A stretch of 64,000 nucleotides of DNA from Phaseolus vulgaris (taxonomy: Eukaryota; Streptophyta; Magnoliopsida; Fabales; Fabaceae), in NCBI RefSeq assembly GCF_000499845.2, contig NW_027174115.1, forward strand, positions 1 through 64,000. Direction: 5' to 3'. Shown here piece by piece: positions 1-10,413 of this stretch. The notes beneath the pieces are model-generated. The model had not been told where the DNA came from. It did no database searches and saw only the letters and a program-made list of their open reading frames with translations. Position numbers and translations under genes: made by a program. Position 1 is the stretch's first letter. Every line of letters begins with the position of its first letter.

Positions 1-160
1 CAATCTAGGTGTTGATTACAACATAGAACTACCCCAGAACAAGACTAAAATAGCACAGCAGCATCAAGCACAGCAGAGGCTTCATCATCCTTCAAAGCGT
101 TTGGATTCTTCAAAACATTGAACACCACTTGGTTCAACACCTTGAGGGGTCCCACCATGT
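1..160. other. Unassigned left-edge sequence
   Basis: A short minus-strand open frame (about 157 down to 45) reads through this stretch and ends in a stop, but I do not recognise the protein. The sequence does not resemble the retroelement parts that follow. It could be a fragment of a captured or flanking gene, or chance. It ends abruptly against an LTR-like TTGAC-rich stretch. Confidence 0.25.
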
Positions 161-204
161 GTTGACTTTGACTTCTGGTCAACGCCCGGGTACGGGACGG
201 TACA
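161..204 (-). repeat. LTR 5'-terminal fragment (family of A/B), minus orientation
   Basis: The segment ends in GGGACGGTACA and is rich in TTGAC, like the outer end of the 3' LTR of element B at 16090-16140. On the minus strand it reads TGTACCGTCCCG, the LTR start of this family. Only about 45 bp remain, so this is a truncated LTR. Confidence 0.6.
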
Positions 205-345
205 CAAGCACCCCAGTCTTGAGCTGACACTTGTTTCAGCGAAAAGACTAAGGCCTCGCCCATTACCCACGTGGCATTCTTATCTTTACTGAACTCACAC
301 TCTTGAACTTCCTCGCCTGAACACCCAACAGCTTCAACTGAGTTT
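205..345 (-). promoter_or_regulatory. PPT and upstream region of a lost antisense gene
   Basis: A C-rich tract (minus-strand purine tract) directly abuts the LTR end. It is followed by the AGCGAAAAGACTAA motif and CCCACGTGG, which recur between PPT and antisense gene in B, E and H. No antisense coding exon follows here, so the gene itself has been lost. Confidence 0.5.
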
Positions 346-548
346 ACTGAGAAATCCGACGATGTGCTTCTTGCGGCGATGCCAGACCACCTGATCTTCC
401 GTTATCTAACATGGCGATGACACCAACCCGGCGACAACCGATTATGTATACTGCAGAACGCCACTTCCTCAAACGACAACTATTTGACTTCTTGACCACC
501 CGCCTTTCTCTTGTCCATGTCATCACACCCGATGACCTGATCGGTACA
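346..548 (-). repeat. Second LTR end remnant, minus orientation
   Basis: The stretch ends in GATCGGTACA and is again followed by CAAGCCCCCCAGTCTTAAG, the PPT context seen at every 3' LTR in the window. Its body has GGCGAT-type motifs like the LTRs of E and H. The inner boundary is approximate. Confidence 0.45.
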
Positions 549-845
549 CAAGCCCCCCAGTCTTAAGTTGTGACTTGTTCAGCGAAAAGACTATGAGGTT
601 GCGTTTTCGACGACCTACGTGGCTTTAACTTATCTGTTGTGCGATCACCTGATCACTTGGTCGGTTTTCACTCAACCCAATTAACTTAGCACAAACTGAC
701 GCTTAATTCTCCGGAAATCAACTTAACTTGAACAAACGGTTAGTCTATAGCAATAACATTTGACACGAAATCACTTACTGAGCAGTAGGCGTGGGTTATT
801 CTTAGTATCTGAAATCTCGTTTGCCTGATCTGCTAAGTGACATGT
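549..845 (-). promoter_or_regulatory. PPT plus antisense-gene upstream region, remnant D
   Basis: Begins with CAAGCCCCCCAGTC (minus-strand PPT), then AGCGAAAAGACTA and CCTACGTGG, the motif order seen upstream of the antisense genes in B, E and H. The expected coding exons are absent. The solo LTR at 851 is inserted into this stretch. Confidence 0.5.
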
Positions 846-850
846 GTATT

Positions 851-2125
851 TGTACCGTCCCGTATCAGGGCGTTGACTAAGTCAAGGTCAAAGTCAACAA
901 CAGGAAAGTCAAGGTCAACTCGAGGTGTCGCCCAGATGTAGAGACGCCAAGAGAAAGCGTCGCCAAGGCAGGACAAGACGTCGCTAAGGCAAGGCGTCGC
1001 CTAAGCGAAGGCGTCGCCTAGGTGAAGGCGTCGCCTAGGTGAAGGCGTCGCCTAGGTGAAGGCGTCGCCCTGGTGAGGGCGTCGCCAGATTAAACAGTGT
1101 AAAAGCAAGGCCATCACGGTGTGGTTCCCCGATACCCATGGGTAGGAAAGACCATGGAGGGAGCGACGCCGTGGGAAAGTCTCAGGTCCCGATATCTCGG
1201 GAAAGTGATAAAGAGAAGGAAAAGGTGGCTTCAAGGCCATAGTGATAGTACCAGTAAAGGGCAGCCTGACTCGCGAAGTACCCCTGCCGCCCCAAAGACG
1301 CCTTCGGGACAGATACGACCCAAGAGGAAGGTCACGCCCAGGATAACCGGGTGCAGGGTGTGAGAGGAAGGCAGATACGCTCTCAGAGTAAGTGGCTAGA
1401 TACTTGGGGGCATGAGTTGGCACCCAAAAAGCCACCCCTAGCGCAGTAGCACTCCCAAGCAGGAGGACCCACACGTAGAAACGTCCCCAGATGGGCAGAA
1501 ACGCCCCCGGATGGGGTCAAAGCGTCGTGAGGCCCTTCACGTGTAGGACAGCAATGCCGGAATAGAAACACCCTCTAGTCAGGTGCCAGGTAATTAAAGA
1601 TATTCAATACAGTTTCCCTTTTTGGCATTCAGGTACTATTATGGCTCCCAAGCGTTTCAACGTCTTAAATGCGCTACGTTTCATAATTAAGCGCTTTAAT
1701 GAGCACGTTACGTTTGAGTTTAAAAGCGCTTTAAGGCGCTTTAAATGCTGGGGGCAGTTTAAATAGCGCTGGGAATGTCGGAAAAAGGGTTGGAACCTTT
1801 GGCAAATTTACGAGAAACTCTCTGGTTGCTTGCCCGTGCTTTAGGATTACGTACAAGTGACTGGAGAATATTTTTGCCTGAAGGAGACAACACACACACA
1901 TATACACAGTTCTTTTACCACCCTTGAGAGTGCCACACGCGGTGCTCAGATACGTGGGTGGACAGTTTTTGGTGTTTCTTGCTGGCTGACTTGAGCGTCG
2001 GAGTGCAAACGGCCGCTAGGGCGCCTCTTTGTCCTCTTTTTTGCAGGAAATTTGCAGGCGTTCAGTGGGAAGGAGTCCTTAATTGAGGCCGCGCACGAAG
2101 ACGTCCCGGTCAACCGGACGGAACA
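851..2125 (+). mobile_element. Solo LTR (family of A/B) with target duplication GTATT
   Basis: This 1275-bp LTR starts TGTACCGTCCCG and ends CGGACGGAACA. It is flanked by perfect 5-bp duplications GTATT at 846-850 and 2126-2130. No PBS or internal region follows, so it is a solo LTR left by recombination between the two LTRs of a full element. It has six TTGAC/GTCAA motifs in its first 75 bp, a GGCGTCGCC array (about 985-1090), TTTAAAGCGC-type repeats (about 1675-1750) and a TATA-like TTTAAATAG near 1758. Confidence 0.9.
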
Positions 2126-2130
2126 GTATT

Positions 2131-2866
2131 TCTAGGTTACCGCCTAATTCTTTGCTGGCCTGGTTCTGCACTGAGGACTTTAGAACTTTCCTCAATTTGC
2201 TTAAGCAAAGAGGTCTTGTAATCTGTTCTCGCCTGAACTCACTCGAGGGTGAGGAGGACTTTCTCTGGTGCCTCAACTTGCCTAGGGGTTACATCTCCTC
2301 TTCCCCCGGATGCACTGAGGACTTGCAATCTCGCCTTGATTTGCTTACGCAAAGAGGTCTTGTAATCTGTTCTCGCCTGAACTCACTCGAGGGTAAGGAG
2401 GACTTTCTCTGGTGCCTCAACTTGCCCAGGGGTTACATCTCCTCTTTCCCCGGATGCACTGAGGACTTGCAATCTGTTCTTGCCTGAACACACTCGAGGG
2501 TGAGGAGGAATTTCTCTGGTGCCTCAACTTGCCCAGGGGTTACATCTCCTCTTCCCCCGGATGCACTGAGGACTTGCAATCTGTTCTTGCCTGAACTCAC
2601 TCGAGGGTGAGGAGGACTTTCTCTGCTGGCTCAACTTGCCCAGGGGTTACATCTCCTCGTCCCCCGGATGCACTGAGGACTTGCAATCTGTTCTTGCCCC
2701 GGATGCACTGAGGACATGCAATCTGTTCTTGCCTGAACTCACTCGAGGGTGAGGAGGACTTTTTCTGGTGCCTCAACTTGCCCAGGGGTTACATATCCTC
2801 TTCCCCCGGATGCACTGAGGACTTGCAATCTGTTCTTGCCTGAACTCACTAGAGGGTGAGGAGGAC
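2131..2866. repeat. Tandem array, about 107-bp unit, remnant D
   Basis: Five copies of a block containing AGGGGTTACATCTCCTC and GATGCACTGAGGACTTG occur at about 2284, 2428, 2535, 2642 and 2784. Spacings are 107 bp, with two longer steps of 142-144 bp. Similar blocks sit between pol and the antisense gene in E (33890-34080) and G (54240-54470), so this is the hypervariable 3' tail of a minus-strand element. Confidence 0.8.
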
Positions 2867-3000
2867 TTTCTAATCTCTTCTCGCCTACACTCGCTCACGA
2901 CGAGGAGGACTTTTTAATCTCTTCTCGCCTACACTCGCTCACGGCGAGGAGGACTTTTTAATCTCTTCTCGACTACATTCGATCACGGCGACGAGAACTG
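2867..3000. repeat. Tandem array, three 44-bp units
   Basis: AATCTCTTCTCGCCTACACT recurs with slight change at 2872, 2916 and 2960, exactly 44 bp apart. Each unit carries a TCGCC...GGCGA inverted repeat able to form a small hairpin. The array continues the retroelement tail repeats. From 3001 to 3180 there is one degenerate CCGATCGCC-type unit and AT-rich spacer with no gene. Confidence 0.75.
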
Positions 3001-3180
3001 AAAACTTCATACTTGCGCCTCCGATCGCCAGATGGCGATGAGGACTTAAAACTTTATGCTTTAAAACTTTGTACTGAATGCATGTGATCTGAATTTGCCC
3101 TAAATTACACAAGGAAGACAAAGTCTTTTCTTCGAAAACTTAAAAACGATAAACATGCAGACTTAATAAACTTGGAAACT

Positions 3181-3345
3181 TTGATAAACTTCGAAACTTC
3201 CTTTATTGGGTGGCCTCGTTAAAAACCCTCCTTAGGGAAGGAAGAGTGCCCCCTTGAAAAACTGTTTTAACTGAAACTACTTTAAACTGTTCAAGTTAAT
3301 CGCTACTTACAAAGATTTAACTGTAATAAAACTTGAGGAGGGGGC
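3181..3345 (-). pseudogene. pol terminus and post-pol remnant (element D)
   Basis: On the minus strand this reads the last codons of a pol ORF (LKFYYS then stop), then the conserved post-pol stretch with AAGGGGGCACTC and GAGGCCACCCAATAAAG. The same order is found after pol in E (34586 downward), G (53869 on) and H. Only the last few codons remain. They are joined directly to repeat-rich tail DNA, as in element F at 41405-41435. Confidence 0.65.
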
Positions 3346-3520
3346 GTCTCGAAGGAATCCCTTAACCCTTGATCAAGGACTAGGCTCCAGGATTTTAACT
3401 TATACTGATATCTGGTACCGGGGCTAGTTGTTCCTACTTGAGGAGGGGGCGTCCCGAAGGAATCCCTTAACCCCTGATTTTAACTTATACTGATATCTGG
3501 TACCGGGGCTAGTGGTGCCT
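3346..3520 (-). repeat. Duplicated tail segment of about 105 bp
   Basis: GAGGAGGGGGCGTC followed by CGAAGGAATCCCTTAACCC occurs twice, about 105 bp apart. A related pair is present in the tail of A (10845-11000, opposite strand), and single copies lie in F. The 3521-3620 stretch is GC-rich tail without a gene. Confidence 0.65.
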
Positions 3521-3620
3521 TGTTCTCACGACGCCTTACCTTGGCGACACCATCTTTGTCCTCTTCTTTGATCTCTGATTTTACAAGAAAGGGAAAAACT
3601 AAGGCAAATGTATCTTAATC

Positions 3621-3755
3621 TCTTCTCGCCTACACTCGCTTGAGGCGAGGAAGGTCTTTTGAAACTCTTCTCGCCTACACTCGCTCGAGGCGAGGAAGGT
3701 CTTTTGAAACTCTTCTCGCCTACACTCGCTCGAGGCGAGGAAGGCCTTTTTGAAC
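3621..3755. repeat. Tandem array, three 45-bp hairpin units
   Basis: TCTTCTCGCCTACACTCGCT recurs at 3621, 3666 and 3711, 45 bp apart. Each unit carries CTCGCCT and AGGCGAG as inverted arms of a potential hairpin. The array ends at TGAAC (3751-3755), directly before the 5' LTR of element A; this would be the left target duplication of A. Confidence 0.75.
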
Positions 3756-4931
3756 TGTACCGTCCCGTCCCCGGGCGTTGACCAAAGTCAAAGTCAACGT
3801 CGGGGCCAAGGTCAACATATGCTGGGACCACACGAAGGGCCCCAAGGAAAGGAAGTCAACAGAGTGACTACATAAGGCGTTGCCAAGGCAAGGCGTCGCC
3901 AAGGAAGGGCGTCGCCTAAACAAGGCGTCGCCAAGATAAGGCGTCGCCAAGCAAGCCACCAGCAGTGTTACTCCCCGACACCCATGGGTAGGAAAGACCA
4001 TGGAGGGAGTGACGCCACGGGGCTTCGGGCCCGCCTAGCTCAGAAACGGTAATAAAGTGAAGAGAAAGGTGGCTTCAAGGCCATGGTACTAGCGCCAGTA
4101 GGGAGCAACCCGACTCGTGAAGCCCACGCCACCTCAGGGTGCCCCCTGGGATAGATACGACCCAAGAGAAGGTCATGCCCAGGGACGAACCAGGGTAAGT
4201 GACTGAAACCTGGGGAGCATGAGTTGGCACCCAGAATGTCACCCCCTGCGCTAGCGGCACTTCGAGAAGAAGGGAACTCGCGCGACGGAATGTCCCTAAG
4301 ATTGGGATACGGCACCACGAGGTCCCTCCACGCGTGATAGTAATCATGTCAGAGAAAGATCGTAAGTCAACGAGAAGTTAACAGAGAAAGTAAATGAGGA
4401 AACGTTAAATGTTTCGTCATCAGGTATGTTTTTCAGTTAAAGCTTTAAATGCTTTAAAGCGCTTTAAATGCCCCAATTAAGTTTTAAGGAAACGTGTTAA
4501 ATACGCCTTAAAGCGCCTTAAATGCGCTTTAAGGTGTGTTTAATGCAGGGTGGCGTTAAAAGGGTTTTTGAGCGTTCGAAGCAAGGATCGAACTTTTGGC
4601 AAATTTTCCCCAGAACGCACTCTAGTTGTTTGCTCGAACCTTGAGGTTACGCACAAGGGACTAGAGAAGGATCGTTTGCCAGAACCAGAAACAGCACACA
4701 ATACACAGTTCATTTTACCACCTTTAGAGTGCCATCCACGGCACTCCGACACGAAGGTGTAGAGTTTTGGTGTTCCTTGCTAGCTGACTTGAGCGTCGGA
4801 GTGCAAACGACCGCTAGGGCGCCCATTTGTCCACTTCTTTGCAGGTGCTCACAGGTTACCAGAAGGAAGATGTCCCTAGCTGACGGGTAAGGTCGCACAG
4901 AAAGACGTACCCAGGTCAACCGGCCGGAACA
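3756..4931 (+). repeat. 5' LTR of element A
   Basis: The LTR starts TGTACCGTCCCG and ends CCGGCCGGAACA (1176 bp), followed two bases later by the PBS. TTGAC/GTCAA motifs cluster in the first 70 bp. GGCGTCGCC-type repeats follow (about 3875-3960), then TTTAAAGCGC repeats (about 4440-4545). It matches the solo LTR and both LTRs of B in layout. Confidence 0.9.
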
Positions 4932-4933
4932 TT

Positions 4934-4953
4934 TGGCACCCACCGTGGGGCCG
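4934..4953 (+). other. Primer binding site of element A
   Basis: TGGCACCCACCGTGGGGCC begins two bases after the LTR end. TGG matches the CCA end of a tRNA. The priming tRNA cannot be named from the sequence alone. The core CCCAC-C-GTGGG is self-complementary. Confidence 0.75.
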
Positions 4954-5041
4954 ATTTAAAACGTCAGTCCCATCACAAGTTTCAGGGAGTTTATCAGAGC
5001 TACCATAACAACAGGAGGAATTCAGAGGAAAACGTTGAAGG

Positions 5042-6281
5042 ATGAGGGCCACGAGAGAAGGTTCCACACGCGCAGCAAGTGAGGAAATGTCCATGCAGCA
5101 GGTCATGGACATTATGCAAGGACTGCAGGAGGAAATGGCAGAATCAAGGGCGGAGTAAGAACATATGCAGGCGGATCTCGCGGCTTCCCACGTGAGAAAC
5201 GAGGAGCTCCATCGTATCAATGAAGAGTTGCGTCGTGGTTTGGGCAATAACCAAGGGCAACGTGACCAAGATTAGACAGAAAGTCTCACCCCACCAAGGG
5301 AGTTTTCCACGCCCTTCTCGCAGGAGATTCTGGAAGCAGTGATCCCCAACACGTTCGCAGGGCCCAAGGTGATCTTCACCGGGATGGAGGATCCTGAGGC
5401 GCATCTCACTGCATTCCACACGCAGATGGAGATAGTAGGCGGCTCCGATGCCGTGAGGTGCAAGCTCTTTATGAGCACCTTGACAGGAATGGCTATGCAT
5501 TGGTTCATCAACCTTCCAAACGGCCATATCACTTCCTTCCCGCAGCTGTCGCGATTGTTTAGGGAGCAATACTTAGCGAACAGGGCCCCGCCGCTCGTTT
5601 CGTATGACCTGTTTGATGTAAAACAGTATCAAGGTGAGACCTTGAAGGAGTACATAAACCGTTTCGGGGCCCAAGTAGTAAAGGTTGGTACTACGGAAGA
5701 GCCCATGATCGTGTACGCGTTCAGAAAAGGCGTGTGTCCCGGCCCCTTTTGCGAATCCATCATTCGCAATCGTCCCAAGACCTTCGCTGAAATAAGGCGT
5801 CGCGCGGTGGAGCATATTGCCTCTGAGGGAGAGGTGTGTGAGAAGCGCACGAGCGTCGCACCCTCACGCCCGAGGGCACAGACACGGGCTCAACCCGTCA
5901 GGGTCAACGAGACCACGACGAGAAGGAAGAAGCCAGAGGGGAGACGCCACTGTGAGGCAAGAAAACCCCAGCCCAGGGGTCAAGCAGGAGGAAAGGGCCA
6001 GACCAGCGAGGTACGACTTTGTGGTGGAGTTGAAGGACCTAATCGTCGTGCCCAGTATAGCTGAAAGGTTGAGGCGACCGGCGAAGACTGACAAGGTGCT
6101 AGGGCCTCGCAAGGACTCTTGGTGTGAGTTCCACGAAGCTTTCGGTCACCACATCAACAACTTCCTATCGCTGGGATACCAGCTAGACGAGTTGGTAAGA
6201 AGCGGGTTCTTGAAGGATTATATCTCTGAGCCCGCCACGACCGCGGCCCTGCCAGCACCAGTGGAAGAACAAGTGCATGAG
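5042..6281 (+). pseudogene. gag: gag of element A, broken
   Basis: Encodes the retrotransposon capsid region, which packages element RNA in cytoplasmic particles. The frame opens at an ATG at 5042 with a charged N-terminal helix, as in B. The Retrotrans_gag domain (from PEAHLTAFHTQ to about AVEHIA, 5397-5820) is recognisable. A degenerate zinc-finger-like CxxH/GHH motif follows near 6123-6165; the last Cys seen in G is Asn here. The frame is broken by TAA at 5156, TAG at 5273 and a frameshift near 5985, where the reading frame passes from the 5339-6064 ORF to the 5817-6656 ORF. The 3' limit is taken at the conserved HEMP boundary with protease. Confidence 0.8.
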
Positions 6282-9200
6282 ATGCCCGTCCTTGGCGAAG
6301 TCCACACCATTGCTGGTGGTTTTTCTGAAGGAGGACCCACTACCTCCCAACAGAGGAAATATGCGAGGGGAGTCAATTCAATTGAAGAAATAATCTCAGG
6401 TGACCCGTGGGAGTTAGACCTCGTGTTCACGAGGGCGGACCTACAAGATGTTGTGCCACACGACAATGACCCCATGGTCATTTCGGTTGTCACGGCTGGG
6501 AGAAAGGTGCACAGGGTTCTAGTCGACAAGGGAAGTTCTGCAGATGTTATGTTCTGGTCGACATTCAACAAGCTACGGTTGTCTCTTGACCTTTTGAGAC
6601 CCTACACCAGGTGCTTATATGGGTTTGCTGACAACCATGTGGAAGTACGTGGCTAGCTGAAATTGAGGACGACATTCAAAGATGGAACGACCTCACGTAC
6701 CGAAAGCATTAGGTACTTAGTTGTAAACGCCAACTCAGCTTACAACATCCTGTTGAGCCGACCGGCGTTGAATAGGTTGAACGCAGTAGCCTCCACGCGC
6801 CACATGAAGATGAAGCTGCCGGATCTCAATGGCAAGGTGATCGTCATCCAGTCAGATCAAGAAGAAGCGCGAAAATGCTATGAAAATAGCTTGAAAACAA
6901 AGAGAGGTGTGTTCACGGTGTTCGAACGCCCACCTACGGAGTCAACGCCTGGCGAGGCCGCTCCCGCAGGGGAGACGCCTAGAGCAGACACGCGCATAGA
7001 AGAGAGGCATGACGACGCTTCGCCCGTAGAAGGGGCGTCGCCTAGAGAGCACTGTAAGGCGACACCCACAAAGGAGGATAGCAGAGACCAACCGGCGGCT
7101 AATATGGTGGAGATACAGATCGGCGGCAAGACGTTCAAACTGGGGCGTTTGTTGAGCCAAGAAGAACGGGACGAGGTGGCAGAGGTGATTTCACGCCACT
7201 TAGATGCTTTTGCATGGTCCGCCTCAGACATGCCAGGCATCGACCCTAATTTTCTATGCCATCATCTTAGCATGGATGCCACGGTTCGCCCCGTGCGGCA
7301 GAGGAGGAGAAAATTTAACGAGGAAAGGCGCCTCGTGGTGAAGGAAGAGACACAGAAGTTGTTAAGTGTTGGACACATCCGGGAAATACAATACCCCGAG
7401 TGGCTGGCCAACGTCGTTCTAGTGAAGAAAGCGAATGGGAAGTGGAGGATGTGTGTAGACTTCACAGACTTGAACAAGGCGTGCCCCAAGGATTCATATC
7501 CACTACCCAGCATTGACGCCTTGGTGGATAGTGCCTCAGGTTGCGAGATGCTGAGCTTCTTGGACGCCTTTTCAGGCTACAATCAGATCAAGATGCACCC
7601 GAGGGACGAGGGTAAAACGGCGTTCATGACAGAGACGTGTATCTACTGCTATAAAGTAATGTCGTTTGGCTTGAAGAACGCGGGCGCCACCTATCAGAGG
7701 TTAATGGACAAGGTCCTGGCGCCCATGTTGGGAACGAACGTGCAAGCCTATGTTGACGACATGGTGGTAACTTCGCGCGATAGAAGGCGACATACAACAG
7801 ACCTGGAGGAGTTGTTCGCCACCATCTCACAATATCGCCTCAAGCTGAACCCTGAGAAGTGTGTCTTTGGGGTTGAGGCAGGAAAGTTTTTGGGCTTCAT
7901 GCTTACAGAAAGAGGAATTGAGGCAAACCCTGATAAGTGCGCAACCATCATCGCTATGAGAAGCCCAACATCGGTGAAGGAAGTGCAACAACTAACAGGG
8001 CGAATGGCAGCGTTATCAAGGTTCGTTTCTGCAGGAGGGGAGAAGGGACACCCCTATTTCCAGGGCCTCAAAACAAATAGTCGCTTTGCGTGGACCGACG
8101 AGTGTGAAGCAGCTTTCATCAAGTTGAAAGAATACTTGGCGACGCCACCCGTCCTTTGCAAACCAGTGGCAGGCGTCCCCCTCCGACTATACTTTGCGGT
8201 AACAAAACGGGCCATAAGCTCTGTGCTAGTCCAGGAGCAGGACCAAGTACAGAAGCCCATCTATTTCGTGAGTAAGGCCTTACAAGGCCCAGAGACGAGG
8301 TATCAGTCGCTGGAAAAGGCAGCATTGGCCGTGGTGTTTTCGGCCAGGAGGCTCCGCCACTACTTCCACAGTTTTACAGTAGTGGTGATGACGAACCTCC
8401 CCATACAAAAGGTATTGCAGAAACCTGACGTAGCTGGAAGGATGGTTCGCTGGGCGGTGGAGCTGTCAGAGTTTGACATCTAATACGAGCCCAGAGGATC
8501 TATCAAAGGACCGGTATATGCGGATTTTGTTGCAGAGCTCTCACCCGGAGGCGAACAAGAGGTGGAGTCGGGATCGCAGTGGTTGCTCTCGGTCGATGGC
8601 TCCTCCAATCAGCAATGAAGTGGAGCAAGGATAGTCTTGGAGGGACCTAATGGTGTGCTGATCGAGCAAGCTTTGCGTTTCACTTTTAAAGCAAGCAACA
8701 ACCAAGCTGAGTACGAAGCACTGATCGCAGGGATGCTCCTGGCCAAGGAGATGGGTGCGCAGAACCTCCTAGTGAAGAGTGATTCACAGCTGATCACAGG
8801 GCAAGTCTCAGGAGAATTTCAAGCCAAGGACCCACAAATGGCGGCATATTTAAGGTACGTCCAGCTACTGAAGGGAGCATTTAGTGCTCGAGTTAGTACA
8901 TGTCCCAAGAGAGCAGAATGCCAGAGCCGACCTGCTTGCCAAGCTGGTCAGCTCAGGCAAGGGGGGCAGACAGAGGACAGTAATCCAAGAGACACTCAAA
9001 GCTCTGCGAAAGTTCGTGGAAGATAACAGGGTGGACGTCCTCCATATTTGTACAGCGAGAGGAAGACCAAGGAGTCATCGTTCCTTGACTGAAGATACAA
9101 TGAAGACGCCCCGCATTAGCATGTACGCGGACGCAACTAAGGAAGGAAAGCATACGCAGATATATGCTTTAGCCGAAGGAGACACTTGGATGACGCCATA

Positions 9201-10413
9201 CAGACGATACCTGGCGGATGGGATTCTCCCAGTAGAACCAGAGGAGGGCAAGAAGATTAAGAGGAACGCCGCAAGATATACCCTGGTAGACGGGGTATTG
9301 TTCAGACACGGGTTTAAACACCCTATCCTGACGTGCGTAAGCGGCGACGAGTGCACCAGGATAATGGCGGAACTCCACGAAGGTATCTGTGGGAGCCACG
9401 TGGGACGAAGGTCTTTAGCTTCTAAAGTGGTACGCGCAGGTTTCTACTGGCCAACAGTGAGAGAGGATTGCGTGCGGCACGCCCAGCGTTGCAAGCAGTG
9501 TCAGAGGCACGCTGATTGGCACAAGGCGCCGCCAGAGGAGCTGAGATCCATATATAGTCCATGGCCTTTTCATACGTGGGGAATCAACATCCTAGGCCCG
9601 TTCCCCCTGGTGATAAGGCAGATGAAGTACCTGATCGTCGCTATTGAATACTTCACTAAGTGGATAGAGGCGGAGCCCGTGGCCCAGATCACCACGCACA
9701 AGGTGCAACACTTTGTTTGGAAGAACATCGTGTGTCGCTTCGGCGTGCCTAGGCGGCTGGTATCCGATAACGGCACCCAGGTCGCAAGCCAACAGCTGAG
9801 AAACCTGTGCGCAGAGGTAGGTATCAAGCAGGTGTTCGCATCAGTCGAACACCCCCAGACAAATGGGCAAGTAGAGTCAGCGAATAGAGTTTTGCTGAGA
9901 GGGCTGAAGAGAAGACTGGAGAAAGCTAAAGGGGCGTGGGCAGAAGAAGTGCCAAGGATGGTATGGGCATACCACACCACGCCCCAATCTTCCACCATGG
10001 AGACGCCTTTCAGTCTAGTATATGGGTCAGACGCGATGATCCCAGTCGAGATTCACGAGAGCTCGCCACGTTACCAAAATTTTGTGGCTGAAGAATCCAA
10101 CGAAGAGAGGCGAGTGAATCTAGACTTATTGGACGAAGCCAGGGAAGAAGCAAGAATAAAGGCTGAGGCAGTGAAGAGAAGAGTGGAGCGACAGTATAGC
10201 TCCAAGGTGAAGCCCCGACAATTCCAGGTTGGTGACTTAGTCATGAGGAAAGCTCACCTGTATGAGCTAGAGAACAAATTGTCTCCCAAATGGACCGGAC
10301 CCTTCAGAATCACCGAAGCCAAGGGGAATGGTTCATACAACCTAGAGACTTTGGAAGGGGGTCCCATTCCGCGCAGTTGGAATGCGGCCAATTTGAAATT
10401 TTATTTCAGTTGA
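6282..10413 (+). pseudogene. pol: pol of element A (PR, RT, RNase H, second RNase H, integrase), broken
   Basis: Domains in order: an aspartic protease with VDKGSSADV (about 6520-6560), reverse transcriptase with YVDD at 7749-7760, RNase H (about 8170-8400), a second archaeal-type RNase H (SVDGSSN and NNQAEYEALIAG, about 8590-8870), and integrase. Integrase has an H-H-C-C zinc region (about 9380-9520), a second catalytic Asp at 9766-9768 and Glu at 9874-9876. The first catalytic Asp (GIDILGP in B, E, G) is Asn at 9586-9588. Lesions are TAG 6654, TAA 8481, TGA 8616 and a one-base frameshift near 8888. From 8884 to the stop at 10413 the frame is open. No chromodomain is seen, as usual for Tat elements. 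Confidence 0.88.

Noticed and set aside
2131..3000. Regular direct repeats resembling a CRISPR array
   Set aside because: There are no unique spacers of constant length and the context is a plant retrotransposon tail. These are tandem repeats.
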